Assembly: GCF_052156635.1 (NCBI RefSeq)
Contig: NZ_JBQKUO010000002.1
Coordinates: forward strand, 248,001 to 312,000
DNA length: 64,000 nt
Direction: 5' to 3'
Source: Nitrospina sp052156635
Lineage (GTDB): Bacteria > Nitrospinota > Nitrospinia > Nitrospinales > Nitrospinaceae
The notes below the pieces were generated by a model. It saw only the letters and a program-made list of their open reading frames with translations, had not been told where the DNA came from and did no database searches. The stretch's first letter is position 1. Each line of letters opens with the position of its first letter. This document shows positions 34,219-42,629 of the stretch, piece after piece. The translations under genes and the position numbers were made by a program.

Positions 34219-34854
34219 TCATTCTCCCTCAGAGGGGGTGTAGCGGAACTGGCAGAAGGTGCCCAGTTTGGCGAAGGTGTTGTTGAGTTTCAGGTTCACG
34301 TAATCCGTTCGGGCCTCGGCCGGAATGCGGTCGAAGTTGCAGGCGGTCTCGATGTAGTCCGGACGCCCCAGCCGGATGAACAGACTGTGGAACCAGCAGG
34401 ACTTACTCTTGAACTGGAACTCCTTGTCGCTCGCCTTTTTGACTTCCATCAGGAAATGCCGCCAGCTGAAGTAATCCTCCACCCGCGGCTGTTCCTTCTC
34501 CACAAAGGTCTTGAAGGGGTTGTCCGAGGCCTTCTCCTCCGCCACCTGTTTGTCCGTTTCCGGAGCCAGCCACGCCCTCAGCGCATCCGCGATGTACTCC
34601 CGAGCCCGAATGACGTTGATGCTGTAGTCGTCCAGCGCGTTGTGGCAGGTGTAGATGAACAGCCCGATGGTGGCCAGGTACTGCTCTTCTTCCGACAGGG
34701 TGTCCCCGCTTTCGAACTCCCACATCTGGTTGAAATGCGCCCGTATGCGGTCGAAATCGATATTCTGGCCACCTACCTTCAGGTGCGCCAGCATCGGTTC
34801 AATGCGTTCAGAAGCGTTGGTCTGGGTTTCGGTCTGTTCGGGATTCTCGGACAT
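34219..34854 (-). CDS. Hypothetical protein, weakly like ATC hydrolase family
   Basis: The product has 211 residues and is soluble. The C-terminal segment (SCWFHSLFIRLGRPDYIETACNFDR followed by NNTFAKLGTFCQFRY) resembles the end of L-2-amino-thiazoline-4-carboxylate hydrolase-type proteins, including a late Cys-x-Phe. The N-terminal half is acidic and helical and is not recognised. AAGGA is 6-8 bases before the ATG at 34854; the longer frame to 34968 lacks support. Function is left open. The region 34855-35115 upstream holds no other gene; a TATACAAT element at 35082-35089 may serve thiO. Confidence 0.6.
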   Translation of the reverse strand: MSENPEQTETQTNASERIEPMLAHLKVGGQNIDFDRIRAHFNQMWEFESGDTLSEEEQYLATIGLFIYTCHNALDDYSINVIRAREYIADALRAWLAPETDKQVAEEKASDNPFKTFVEKEQPRVEDYFSWRHFLMEVKKASDKEFQFKSKSCWFHSLFIRLGRPDYIETACNFDRIPAEARTDYVNLKLNNTFAKLGTFCQFRYTPSEGE

Positions 34855-35115
34855 GGTCCATCCTTCAGGTTGCGTTGCATGAATTCGGTTCAGGCATTCC
34901 AAGTATTCCGAAGTTCGGGAATCGCCTGAATTTGAGACTCGGACAGGTAAAAAAGTACCACATACCATGCTCGCAGTTCAAGGAAACTCGGGGTGGCGGC
35001 CCGGCCCGGCCAACGGCCGGAGGCGTGTAAAATCCGGGCTTTGTGTGGTCTGGTGCGGGAAAGTCGTATACAATGAAGCTTTAAGCCACCCGCTAATGGA
35101 GCGAGGATTCACGCA

Positions 35116-36222
35116 GTGCCGCAGTACGATGTGGTGATCGTCGGGGCCGGGGTCATCGGCCACAGCATCGCCTTTAAAACCAAGCAGGCCCGCCCGGACT
35201 GGAGCATCGCGGTGCTGGGCGACCCCATGCATTCTCTTGCGGCTTCCCGTGCCGCTGCGGGGATGCTGGCCCCCTTCTGTGAATGCCGGGAGGCCAACCG
35301 CTTCTTCCAATTCTGCCGCGAATCGCTCGACAAATATCCGCGTTTCATCGAAGAGGTTTCCTCGGTGAGCGGGAAAGACGTATTTCTGTCCGACGCGGGA
35401 TCGATCATGCCGGAGAAATCGATCGGCGACCAGTGGGACGAGCGTCTGCAGTTCTTCAAATCGGAAAACGTGCCGCACACTGTGTGGTCCCCGGCCGAGG
35501 TGCGGAAAAAACTGCCGCACCTGTCGCCGGATGTCGGCGCCTGCATCTGGGTCGGCGAGGCGCAGATCAACAACCGCCAACTGCACGACGCACTGGTTGC
35601 GGCCTCGGCGAAACTGGGCGTCAGGGTGGAGAACGCCAGCGTCACCGGATTCCGCCGCGACGGTTCGACGTTGTTCGCCGCGGTGACGGATACGGGTGAG
35701 GTGGAAGGAAAACGGTTCGTTCTGGCGGCGGGAAGCTGGTCCCAACAGCTGGGGACGGTGCTCGGTGTCTCCATGCCGGTGCGTCCCATCAAAGGCCAGA
35801 TGTGCCGCGTCGATGTGGAAGACATGACACTCGCCTATACCATCCACGGCATGTGCACTTACATTGCACCGTGGCGCCAGGGCAATGGATTCGTGCTGGG
35901 TTCGACGATGGAGGACAAAGGGTTCGACAGCCTGATCCAGGACGACGTCATCCAGGCCATCATCGACCGCGCGGCCGCCATCCTGCCTGCCATCCAGGAT
36001 GCACCACTCATCGAAACGTGGGCGGGGCTGCGTCCTGCGGCAGAAGACCGCATGCCCGTCATGGGAGTGAGCAGCAAGTTTCACAACCTGTATTATTCAA
36101 CGGGACATTTCCGCAACGGCATTTTGCAGACGCCCAACCAGGCCGACTACATGGCCGGGATTGTGACCGGCGATGCTCCGGAGTTGGTTGCCGAGTTCGA
36201 CCCGGCTCGTTACGAAATGTGA
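35116..36222 (+). CDS. thiO: FAD-dependent amino-acid oxidase, probable glycine oxidase
   Basis: The product has 368 residues with a GTG start. The dinucleotide-binding motif VVIVGAGVIGHSIA is at the N-terminus. The DAO-family pattern continues with ASRAAAGMLAPFCE and RFVLAAGSWSQQLG, then PVRPIKGQM. The C-terminal GLRPAAEDRMPVMG and TGHFRNGILQTP place it in the ThiO group, which oxidises glycine to iminoglycine for the thiazole of thiamine. No other thiamine gene is adjacent, so related D-amino-acid or sarcosine oxidase activity remains possible. Confidence 0.85.
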   Translation: MPQYDVVIVGAGVIGHSIAFKTKQARPDWSIAVLGDPMHSLAASRAAAGMLAPFCECREANRFFQFCRESLDKYPRFIEEVSSVSGKDVFLSDAGSIMPEKSIGDQWDERLQFFKSENVPHTVWSPAEVRKKLPHLSPDVGACIWVGEAQINNRQLHDALVAASAKLGVRVENASVTGFRRDGSTLFAAVTDTGEVEGKRFVLAAGSWSQQLGTVLGVSMPVRPIKGQMCRVDVEDMTLAYTIHGMCTYIAPWRQGNGFVLGSTMEDKGFDSLIQDDVIQAIIDRAAAILPAIQDAPLIETWAGLRPAAEDRMPVMGVSSKFHNLYYSTGHFRNGILQTPNQADYMAGIVTGDAPELVAEFDPARYEM

Positions 36223-36238
36223 ACACAAACCGGACGTC

Positions 36239-37612
36239 ATGAAACTCCCTAAAAGCGCGCCCCCGCGCGACGAAGACCTGATACGCGATTTCCATTACAT
36301 CTGGCACCCGTGCACGCAGATGAAGGACCACGAATCGGATCCACCCCTGCTGATCGACCGCGCCGAAGGCCTGCACCTGTACGACCGGGAAGGCAACGGC
36401 TATCTGGACTGCATTTCGTCGTGGTGGGTGAACCTGTTCGGCCACAACCACCCGCATATCAACACAGCCATCACCGATCAATTGCAGAAGATGGCGCACG
36501 TCATGTTCGCCGGCATCACGCACCAGCCGGCGGTGGACCTCGCGCACAAGCTGGTGGAGTGGTCGTCGCCGAACCTCTCCAAGGTTTTCTTTTCGGACAA
36601 CGGTTCCACCTCAATCGAGATCGCGCTCAAGATGAGCCTGCAGTTCTGGGCGCAGACAGGCAAACCCGGGAAAAAGCGGTTCGTTTATTTGAAAGGTGGG
36701 TACCACGGGGAGACGCTGGGGGCGCTGTCGGTCTCCGGCATCGACCTGTTCCGCGATAAATTCGAACCGGTGCTCATGGACAACCTGAAGGTGGAAGGAC
36801 CCGACTGCCTGCGCTGTCCTTATGGCCTCACTCGCGACACCTGCAAGGCCGAATGTTTTGAGCCGATGGAAAAGGCGCTTGTGGAAGAACATCAGAATAT
36901 CGCCGCTGTCATTGTCGAACCTCTCGTGCAGGGAGCGGCCGGGATGAAGATGTACCCGCCGGTGTACCTCGAAAAACTGCAAACCACCTGCGAGACTTTG
37001 CGCGTTCACACGATTTACGACGAGGTCGCCGTCGGATTCGGCCGCACCGGCGGTTTGTTTGTCTCGGAACAGCTGCGCCACAAGCCGACGTTCCTGTGCC
37101 TGTCGAAGGGCATCACCTCCGGTTACCTGCCGCTCGCGGCGACGCTCACCGAGGACCGCATCTACCAGGCGTTTTACGGCGATTACGATACCTTCAAGCT
37201 GTTCATTCACAGCCACAGCTACAGTGCCAACCCGCTGGCCTGCGCTGCCGCCAACGCCACGTTCGAACTGTTTGCGGAAGACGGCTTCTGGGACGCGCTC
37301 AAAACACGCATCACAACAATGAAAGAGTGCGGGGAGATGTTGAAGGAACTGAAATGGTGCGGAGAGTTCCGGCAGACGGGACTCATCGGTGCGGTCGAGC
37401 TGGTGCGTGACCGCGACACGCTGGCGGAATTTCCCGTCACGCAGAGGGTGGGCTACCGGATCTATAAAAAGGCGCTGGAACGCGGACTGTTCCTGCGTCC
37501 CCTGGGCAACGTGGTTTACTTCATTCCGCCGCTGGTGATCGATCCCGATACCATCCGGTCGATGATGACCACGGCGCGCGACTGCATCCACGACGTGTTG
37601 AGCGAGGTCTGA
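36239..37612 (+). CDS. bioA: Adenosylmethionine-8-amino-7-oxononanoate aminotransferase
   Basis: The product has 457 residues, a class-III PLP aminotransferase. BioA features include the N-terminal IWHPCTQMKDHE, the substrate-binding SSWWVNLFGHNHP and GGYHGETLGALS, and the PLP-binding Lys in CLSKGITSGYLPLAAT. SAM is the amino donor in converting KAPA to DAPA in biotin synthesis. The start at 36239 gives MKLPKSAPPRDEDLI. It lies 16 bases after thiO and abuts the queD homologue. bioD is about 3 kb away on the other strand. Confidence 0.95.
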   Translation: MKLPKSAPPRDEDLIRDFHYIWHPCTQMKDHESDPPLLIDRAEGLHLYDREGNGYLDCISSWWVNLFGHNHPHINTAITDQLQKMAHVMFAGITHQPAVDLAHKLVEWSSPNLSKVFFSDNGSTSIEIALKMSLQFWAQTGKPGKKRFVYLKGGYHGETLGALSVSGIDLFRDKFEPVLMDNLKVEGPDCLRCPYGLTRDTCKAECFEPMEKALVEEHQNIAAVIVEPLVQGAAGMKMYPPVYLEKLQTTCETLRVHTIYDEVAVGFGRTGGLFVSEQLRHKPTFLCLSKGITSGYLPLAATLTEDRIYQAFYGDYDTFKLFIHSHSYSANPLACAAANATFELFAEDGFWDALKTRITTMKECGEMLKELKWCGEFRQTGLIGAVELVRDRDTLAEFPVTQRVGYRIYKKALERGLFLRPLGNVVYFIPPLVIDPDTIRSMMTTARDCIHDVLSEV

Positions 37613-37981
37613 ATGTACGAAGTCTATGTCACCACCCGGTTCTCCGCGGCGCACCAGTTGCGCGGCTACGACGGTAAATACGAAAACCTGCACGGCCACA
37701 ACTGGACGGCGAGTGTTACCGTCGAGGCGGAGGAACTCGACGAGATCGGGGTCGGCATCGACTTCGTCGAACTCAAGAAAATGGTGGACGATTTTCTCTC
37801 AAAGCTGGATTACCACAACATCAACGAAGTGCCACCGTTTGACAAGCAGAACCCGTCGGCTGAGAACATTGCGCGCTGGCTGTTCAAGCAGCTGGAAGGG
37901 TCCATCGACAAACAGCACGCCCGCGTCAAGCGCGTGGAAGTGTACGAAACCCCCGAAAGCGGCGCCGCTTATTTTGAGTGA
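37613..37981 (+). CDS. 6-pyruvoyl/6-carboxytetrahydropterin synthase homologue lacking catalytic Cys
   Basis: The product has 122 residues, a T-fold protein of the PTPS/QueD family. The zinc ligands His14 (FSAAH), His27 and His29 (NLHGHNW) are present, as are the catalytic Asp-His region (LDYHNIN) and Glu in VYETPES. The Cys that starts the usual CxxLHGH motif is Tyr23 (KYENLHGH), so canonical QueD chemistry is doubtful. The start codon directly follows the bioA stop with no gap, suggesting coupled translation. A role in queuosine, folate or pterin metabolism cannot be chosen here. Confidence 0.85.
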   Translation: MYEVYVTTRFSAAHQLRGYDGKYENLHGHNWTASVTVEAEELDEIGVGIDFVELKKMVDDFLSKLDYHNINEVPPFDKQNPSAENIARWLFKQLEGSIDKQHARVKRVEVYETPESGAAYFE

Positions 37982-38003
37982 CGCGGCAGGTGGGTCCTCT
38001 CCT

Positions 38004-39659
38004 TTACTTTATCCCTTCAATGTGGCCATCGACGACGTCGAAGTTCTGGGCCTGCGGATTCTTTGGCAGGCCGGGCATGCGCATGATCTCGCCCGTCACC
38101 GGGATGACGAATCCCGCTCCCGCCGACAGTAAAATCTCCCGGACCGTCACGGTGAATCCCAAAGGCCGCCCGTACAGTTTGGGATCGTCGGAAAGCGATG
38201 ACTGCGTTTTGGCGATGCACACCGGCAGTTTATCGTAACCCCATTTCTCCAGGGTCTTCAGGTCACGCTCGGCCTTTCTGCTGTACTCGATTTTCTCGGC
38301 GCCGTACATGCCGTGCGCCACCTTCCAGATTTTCGTCGGAATGTCTTCCGCCCAGTCGTAAAGCGGATGAAACGGGTCGGGTACTTTTTCCGCGTGTTTC
38401 ATGACCGTCCGCGCCAGCTCCACCGCCCCGTCACCTCCGTTCGTGAAATGATCGCTCACCGCGAAAGGCACTTTGAGTTTGTTCTCGCAATGCTCACGTA
38501 CGATCTGGATTTCGGCGTCGGTGTCGGTGTCGAAGCGGTTGAGGCAGACGATGGGCGGTTCGCGGAAGCGCTTGATGTTCTCGACGTGACGGTCGAGGTT
38601 GACCAGCCCTTTCGCCAGCCGTTCGGGATCGGGGGAGGTGAGTTCGTCTTTTTTCGCGCCGCCATGCATTTTGAGAGCCCGGCAGGTGGCGACCAGCACC
38701 ACGGCGGCGGTATCGAGCCCCGCGCTCACGCATTTGATATCGAAAAACTTTTCCGCGCCGAGATCGAATCCGAATCCCGCTTCGGTCACCGCCCAGTCGG
38801 CGAGACCCATCGCCATTTTTGTGGCGATCACGGAGTTGCAGCCGTGCGCGATGTTGGCGAACGGACCGCCGTGGATGAACGCGGGCACGCCTTCGGTCGA
38901 TTGCACCAGGTTGGGCATGAGTGCGTCTTTGAGGAGTGCCGTCATTGCTCCGGTGGCGTGGAGCGAGTCGGCGGTGACGGGTTCGTCGTCGTGGGTGAAG
39001 GCGACCAGGATGCGTGCCAGGCGTTTTTTGAGGTCATCGAAGTTTTCTGCGAGGCAGAGGATGGCCATGATTTCGGATGCGGCGGTGATATCGAACCCGC
39101 CTTCCCGTGGCACTCCCTGCAGGACGCCCCCCAGTCCCAGCACGATGTTACGCAGGGCGCGGTCGTTCATGTCCATCACTCGCCGCCACTGGATGCGCCG
39201 GGGATCGATCTGGCTCATGCCTTCGTGATAGATGCGGTTGTCGAGGAGCGCCGAGAGCAGGTTGTTGGCGGCGGTGACGGCGTGGAAGTCGCCGGTGAAG
39301 TGGAGGTTGATCTCGTCCGCCGGGTGCACCTGGCTTTGTCCACCCCCGGTCGCGCCGCCTTTCATGCCGAGGCACGGCCCCAGTGAAGGCTCACGCAATG
39401 CGAGGCACACGCGCTGGCCCAGTTTTGCCAGTCCCTGGCCGAGTCCGATGGTGGTGGTGGTCTTGCCTTCGCCCGCGGCGGTGGGGGTGATGGCGGAGAC
39501 GAGGATCAGTTTGCCCTTCGGTGGATATTTTTCCAGCAAGTTCAGCCGCACCTTGGCCTTGGTTTGGCCGTAGGGGACGAGGTCGGTTTCCGCCAGACCC
39601 AGCTTCCCGGCGATTTCGATGATGGGTTGCAGATTGGGGGTGGTGGAATCGGATGGCAT
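38004..39659 (-). CDS. fhs: Formate-tetrahydrofolate ligase
   Basis: The product has 551 residues. The ATP-binding loop TPTAAGEGKTTTTIGLGQGL is near residue 59. Family motifs include REPSLGPCLGMKGGATGGGQSQV and TGDFHAVTAANNLLSALLDN, plus PAFIHGGPFANIAHGCNS. It makes 10-formyl-THF from formate, ATP and THF. An epimerase gene and bioD lie upstream on the same strand. Length and motifs are normal. Confidence 0.97.
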   Translation of the reverse strand: MPSDSTTPNLQPIIEIAGKLGLAETDLVPYGQTKAKVRLNLLEKYPPKGKLILVSAITPTAAGEGKTTTTIGLGQGLAKLGQRVCLALREPSLGPCLGMKGGATGGGQSQVHPADEINLHFTGDFHAVTAANNLLSALLDNRIYHEGMSQIDPRRIQWRRVMDMNDRALRNIVLGLGGVLQGVPREGGFDITAASEIMAILCLAENFDDLKKRLARILVAFTHDDEPVTADSLHATGAMTALLKDALMPNLVQSTEGVPAFIHGGPFANIAHGCNSVIATKMAMGLADWAVTEAGFGFDLGAEKFFDIKCVSAGLDTAAVVLVATCRALKMHGGAKKDELTSPDPERLAKGLVNLDRHVENIKRFREPPIVCLNRFDTDTDAEIQIVREHCENKLKVPFAVSDHFTNGGDGAVELARTVMKHAEKVPDPFHPLYDWAEDIPTKIWKVAHGMYGAEKIEYSRKAERDLKTLEKWGYDKLPVCIAKTQSSLSDDPKLYGRPLGFTVTVREILLSAGAGFVIPVTGEIMRMPGLPKNPQAQNFDVVDGHIEGIK

Positions 39660-39680
39660 GGCGTCTCCTCTATTAAAAGA

Positions 39681-40703
39681 TTACAGCCAGCGGTGTTGCC
39701 GGTACCAGTCGATGGTGCGGCTGAGGCCCTCCTTCAAATCATAACGCGGTTGAAATCTGTACGTGGCAAAAAAACGTTTGGGCGATGCCGTCCACGCGCC
39801 CTGGTCGATGTCGCGGACACGCTGCCGGTCCAAAAGCGGCGGCTCCTTGCTGAACTTTGAAAACGTTTCCGACAGAAACGCCAGTGCCGTGAGCGCGGTC
39901 TGCGACAGAACGATGCGGCGTGCGCGTACGTTCAGTATTTCCATCACCGCCTCGGCCACCCGGTCCCACGAATAACACTCGCCGTCGGTGACGAACAGCA
40001 CCCGCTCGCTTTCCGGAGGACGGGCCGCGGCGTGCAGGATGGCGCGGGTGAGGTCTTCGATGTAGATGAGGGACAGGATTTTCGGTTTCCTCCCGATATG
40101 CACGTTCCAGCCTTTGCTGATGAGCTTGATGTAGTCGAGCAGGTTGCGGTCACGTTCGCCATACACGACGGGAGGACGCAGAATGGTGATCGGCAGGAAA
40201 CGCGAGAAGGTGAGGGCAATCACTTCCCCTGCCAGCTTGGAATGGCCGTAGTCCGAGTGCGGCCGGCACGACGCGGTCTCGTCGATGGGCGCATCCACGG
40301 GGGACGGACCCGAGGCGGCGATGCTGCTCAGGTGCACGATGGACTTCAGGTGCCTGCCGTGTTCGAGGCAGGTTTCGTACAGGCTGTTGCAGGCGGTGAC
40401 GTTGTTGCGGTTGAAGTCGGACGGTTTTCGAGCCCGCACCGTGCCGCCGCAGTGGAGAACGACGTCCACCTGTTTCAGCAGATCGCGGTAGGTGGCCGGT
40501 TGCAGGAGGTCTCCGGTATGCAGATCGATTTTGGTTGTATCCAGCCACTTTGCGCGTTTGGGGTTCCGTACCAGCGCATGAACCGTGATGTTTTGTTGAA
40601 GAAGCGCGTCCACCAGGTGGGAACCGATGAATCCGCCGGCTCCCGTCACCAGCACGCGCGCGCCGTAGAGATCGGGGACTTCGGTCCTGTCCTTGTCAGC
40701 CAT
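39681..40703 (-). CDS. NAD(P)-dependent epimerase/dehydratase (extended SDR)
   Basis: The product has 340 residues. The cofactor site VLVTGAGGFIGSHL is near residue 17. The active-site Ser (VHLSSIAA) and Tyr-x3-Lys (DYGHSK) are present. A motif LRPPVVYGERD and the C-terminal substrate region complete the fold. The nucleotide-sugar, terpenoid or flavonoid-like substrate cannot be assigned. Its start overlaps the bioD stop by 8 bases, so the two are co-translated, though no biotin role is known for this family. Confidence 0.87.
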   Translation of the reverse strand: MADKDRTEVPDLYGARVLVTGAGGFIGSHLVDALLQQNITVHALVRNPKRAKWLDTTKIDLHTGDLLQPATYRDLLKQVDVVLHCGGTVRARKPSDFNRNNVTACNSLYETCLEHGRHLKSIVHLSSIAASGPSPVDAPIDETASCRPHSDYGHSKLAGEVIALTFSRFLPITILRPPVVYGERDRNLLDYIKLISKGWNVHIGRKPKILSLIYIEDLTRAILHAAARPPESERVLFVTDGECYSWDRVAEAVMEILNVRARRIVLSQTALTALAFLSETFSKFSKEPPLLDRQRVRDIDQGAWTASPKRFFATYRFQPRYDLKEGLSRTIDWYRQHRWL

Positions 40704-41412
40704 CGAGGAGCGCGGGCAGGTTGATCATCTGTTCCAGGTGAGCGCACACTTCCGGGGTGAAGCTGTCGGTGGACAGGTCGTCGATGAAGGGCAGGCGGCC
40801 GAGAACGGGGACCTTTGACAGGTGCGAGATGAGCGCGGGTTGCAGGGCTTCGACATCGGTCAGCCCGTCCTCCTTGCGATCGCTGAAAATCACGCCTTTG
40901 ACCGGGATGCCGCGGGCGTGGAGGGCGTCGAGGCTGAGCAGGGTGTGGTTGAGCGTGCCCAGTTGGAACCCGGAAACGAGGATGACCGGAAAGCCAAGCG
41001 CGGCGATGAGATCGATCACATGATAGTCAGGAGTGATGGGCACCCGCAGACCGCCAACGCCTTCGACCAGCAAAGGATGGTAACGCGAGGCCAGGGCGCG
41101 GCAGGCGTCCTCGATGGCCGCGGGATCGATTTCCCTGTTCTCGACTTCCGCCGCCTGGTACGGCGCGGCGGGGGTTTTGAGGATCAGCGGACAGATGGCT
41201 TCCAGCGGCTCGTTGAGGCCGGAACATTCCAGGAGGAATTTGGCGTCGGAGTTGGCGGCGGAACTGCAATGTGTGTCCACCCCCGTCTCGATGGGTTTGA
41301 TGAACCCCGCGTTCTGTCCGTGCTGGCGGAACAGGGTCAACAGCGCCGCTGTGACCACGGTTTTGCCGATCCCGGTGTCGGTGGCGGTGATGAAGTATCC
41401 GTTTGCGGCCAT
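40696..41412 (-). CDS. bioD: Dethiobiotin synthetase
   Basis: The product has 238 residues. The P-loop is GYFITATDTGIGKTVVTAALL. The conserved Lys and Thr in FIKPIETGV bind DAPA/ATP, and the Mg ligand is in LLVEGVGGLRVPI. It carboxylates DAPA to dethiobiotin, the step after BioA. bioA is about 3 kb away on the opposite strand, so the pathway genes are near but not in one operon. Confidence 0.94.
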   Translation of the reverse strand: MAANGYFITATDTGIGKTVVTAALLTLFRQHGQNAGFIKPIETGVDTHCSSAANSDAKFLLECSGLNEPLEAICPLILKTPAAPYQAAEVENREIDPAAIEDACRALASRYHPLLVEGVGGLRVPITPDYHVIDLIAALGFPVILVSGFQLGTLNHTLLSLDALHARGIPVKGVIFSDRKEDGLTDVEALQPALISHLSKVPVLGRLPFIDDLSTDSFTPEVCAHLEQMINLPALLDG

Positions 41413-41495
41413 GAAAAGGGGTCTCCGTGAACAAACGCGTTCATTGTAGGCAAGGTGGCGTTGCTTGCCAACGTGAATTTAGCCGGGGGGCTCCC

Positions 41496-41524
41496 TTTTC
41501 AGTGCCCCGGCTCTCTGATATAAT
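41496..41524 (+). promoter_or_regulatory. Probable promoter of the 41567-41854 gene
   Basis: A perfect TATAAT (41519-41524) is preceded at 17 bases by a weak TTTTCA (41496-41501). A GCCGGGG / CCCCGGC inverted repeat (41472-41478 and 41505-41511) overlaps the spacer and could be an operator or the end of another transcript. Confidence 0.4.
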
Positions 41525-41566
41525 TTAAAACATTGGAGTTGTTTAACTGAATCTTGAAGGCGATTT

Positions 41567-41854
41567 ATGAGCGACAAACTTGAAATCCTCTGCCCCTGTT
41601 GTGAAGCCAAACTGCAGGTGGACCAGAAAACCGGGCAGGTGGTGTGGAAGGAAGAGAAGAAAAAGCCGGTCGGCAACCTGTCTGACATGGTGAAGGACCT
41701 CGACCGTCACCGCAAGGAAGCCGAAAGCCTGTTCAAGAAGCAGAATGAAATCGAAAAGGACCGCTCCCGCCTGCTCGACGAGAAATTCAAGGAAGCGCAG
41801 AAGCACGTGGACAAGGACAGCTCCAAACCCCTCCGCGATTTCGACCTCGACTGA
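41567..41854 (+). CDS. Small zinc-ribbon/coiled-coil protein of unknown function
   Basis: The product has 95 residues. The first ~15 contain CPCCEAK, half of a zinc-ribbon-like element with no second CxxC, followed by a basic segment. The rest (~40-80) is a highly charged helix likely to form a coiled coil (DLDRHRKEAESLFKKQNEIEKDRSRLLDEKF). GAAGG precedes the ATG by 6-7 bases. The stop directly abuts the stop of the MBL hydrolase. Function is unknown. Confidence 0.7.
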   Translation: MSDKLEILCPCCEAKLQVDQKTGQVVWKEEKKKPVGNLSDMVKDLDRHRKEAESLFKKQNEIEKDRSRLLDEKFKEAQKHVDKDSSKPLRDFDLD

Positions 41855-42619
41855 TCACGCCTCCACTTCCATCCGGTCGAAAGCCAGTTCCACATTCTCC
41901 GGCAGTTCTTTGTTCACCGATTCGTGATCGAATTTGTGATTGATGTGCGTCAGGATGGCGCGTTTCGGTTTCAGCATGTCGATGGCCTTGAGCGCGTCGT
42001 CGAGGCAGAAATGCGTCGGGTGCGGCTCGAATCCGAGTGCGTTCAAAACGAGCACGTCCAGCCCCTTCAGTTTTTCCACGCTTTCCTCCGGGATGCCGGA
42101 GCAGTCGGTGACGTAGGCGACGTCGTTGATGCGGTAGCCGAGGATGGTCATGTTGCCGTGAGTGATGTCCACCGGCAGGACGTTGAGACCCCCCAGCTCG
42201 AACGGGTTGGATTCGATGACGATCGGGTCGAGTTGCGGGATGCCACCGCCCATTGGCTTGTGGCCGTTGAAAATGTAATTGAAGTTGCGCTGGATCGCCT
42301 CGAGCGTCATGGCATTGCCGTAACAGGGGATGACGGTTTTATGAAAAAAGTTGAAGACCCGCAGTTCGTCGATGCCGTGCACGTGATCGGCGTGGTGGTG
42401 GGTGTAGAGCACGGCGTGAATACGGTCGATGTCGTGGTTGAGGCACTGCTGGCGCAGGTCCGTGGAGGTGTCGATCAACAGGTTGAAGCCGTTGTTCTGC
42501 ACCATGACCGAGGCACGCAGGCGTTTGTTGCGTGGATCGTCGGAGCGGCAGACGTCGCAGGGACAGCAGATGGTGGGCACGCCGGTGGAGGTGCCCGTTC
42601 CGAGAAAGACGAGTTTCAT
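41855..42619 (-). CDS. Metallo-beta-lactamase-fold hydrolase (PhnP/ElaC-like)
   Basis: The product has 254 residues. It starts MKLVFLGTGTSTGVPTICC, then CDVCRS and the metal-binding THHHADHVHGIDELR. Further ligands lie in VTDCSGI and LTHINHKFDH. The N-terminal Cys cluster (CCPCDVC) resembles the structural zinc site of PhnP phosphodiesterases. Substrates in this group include cyclic phosphodiesters and tRNA 3' ends. No C-P lyase genes are adjacent, so a PhnP role is not claimed. It lies 10 bases after the CDF transporter gene on the same strand. Confidence 0.85.
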   Translation of the reverse strand: MKLVFLGTGTSTGVPTICCPCDVCRSDDPRNKRLRASVMVQNNGFNLLIDTSTDLRQQCLNHDIDRIHAVLYTHHHADHVHGIDELRVFNFFHKTVIPCYGNAMTLEAIQRNFNYIFNGHKPMGGGIPQLDPIVIESNPFELGGLNVLPVDITHGNMTILGYRINDVAYVTDCSGIPEESVEKLKGLDVLVLNALGFEPHPTHFCLDDALKAIDMLKPKRAILTHINHKFDHESVNKELPENVELAFDRMEVEA

Positions 42620-42629
42620 ATCAGGCCGT

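Noticed and set aside
36239..41412. A single biotin operon
   Set aside because: bioA and bioD are on opposite strands with fhs and an epimerase between them, so only proximity can be claimed.
41855..42619. The MBL hydrolase as a C-P lyase pathway PhnP that would pair with the PEP mutase
   Set aside because: No phn genes are adjacent, the two loci are 14 kb apart, and PhnP-like folds occur widely in other phosphodiesterases.
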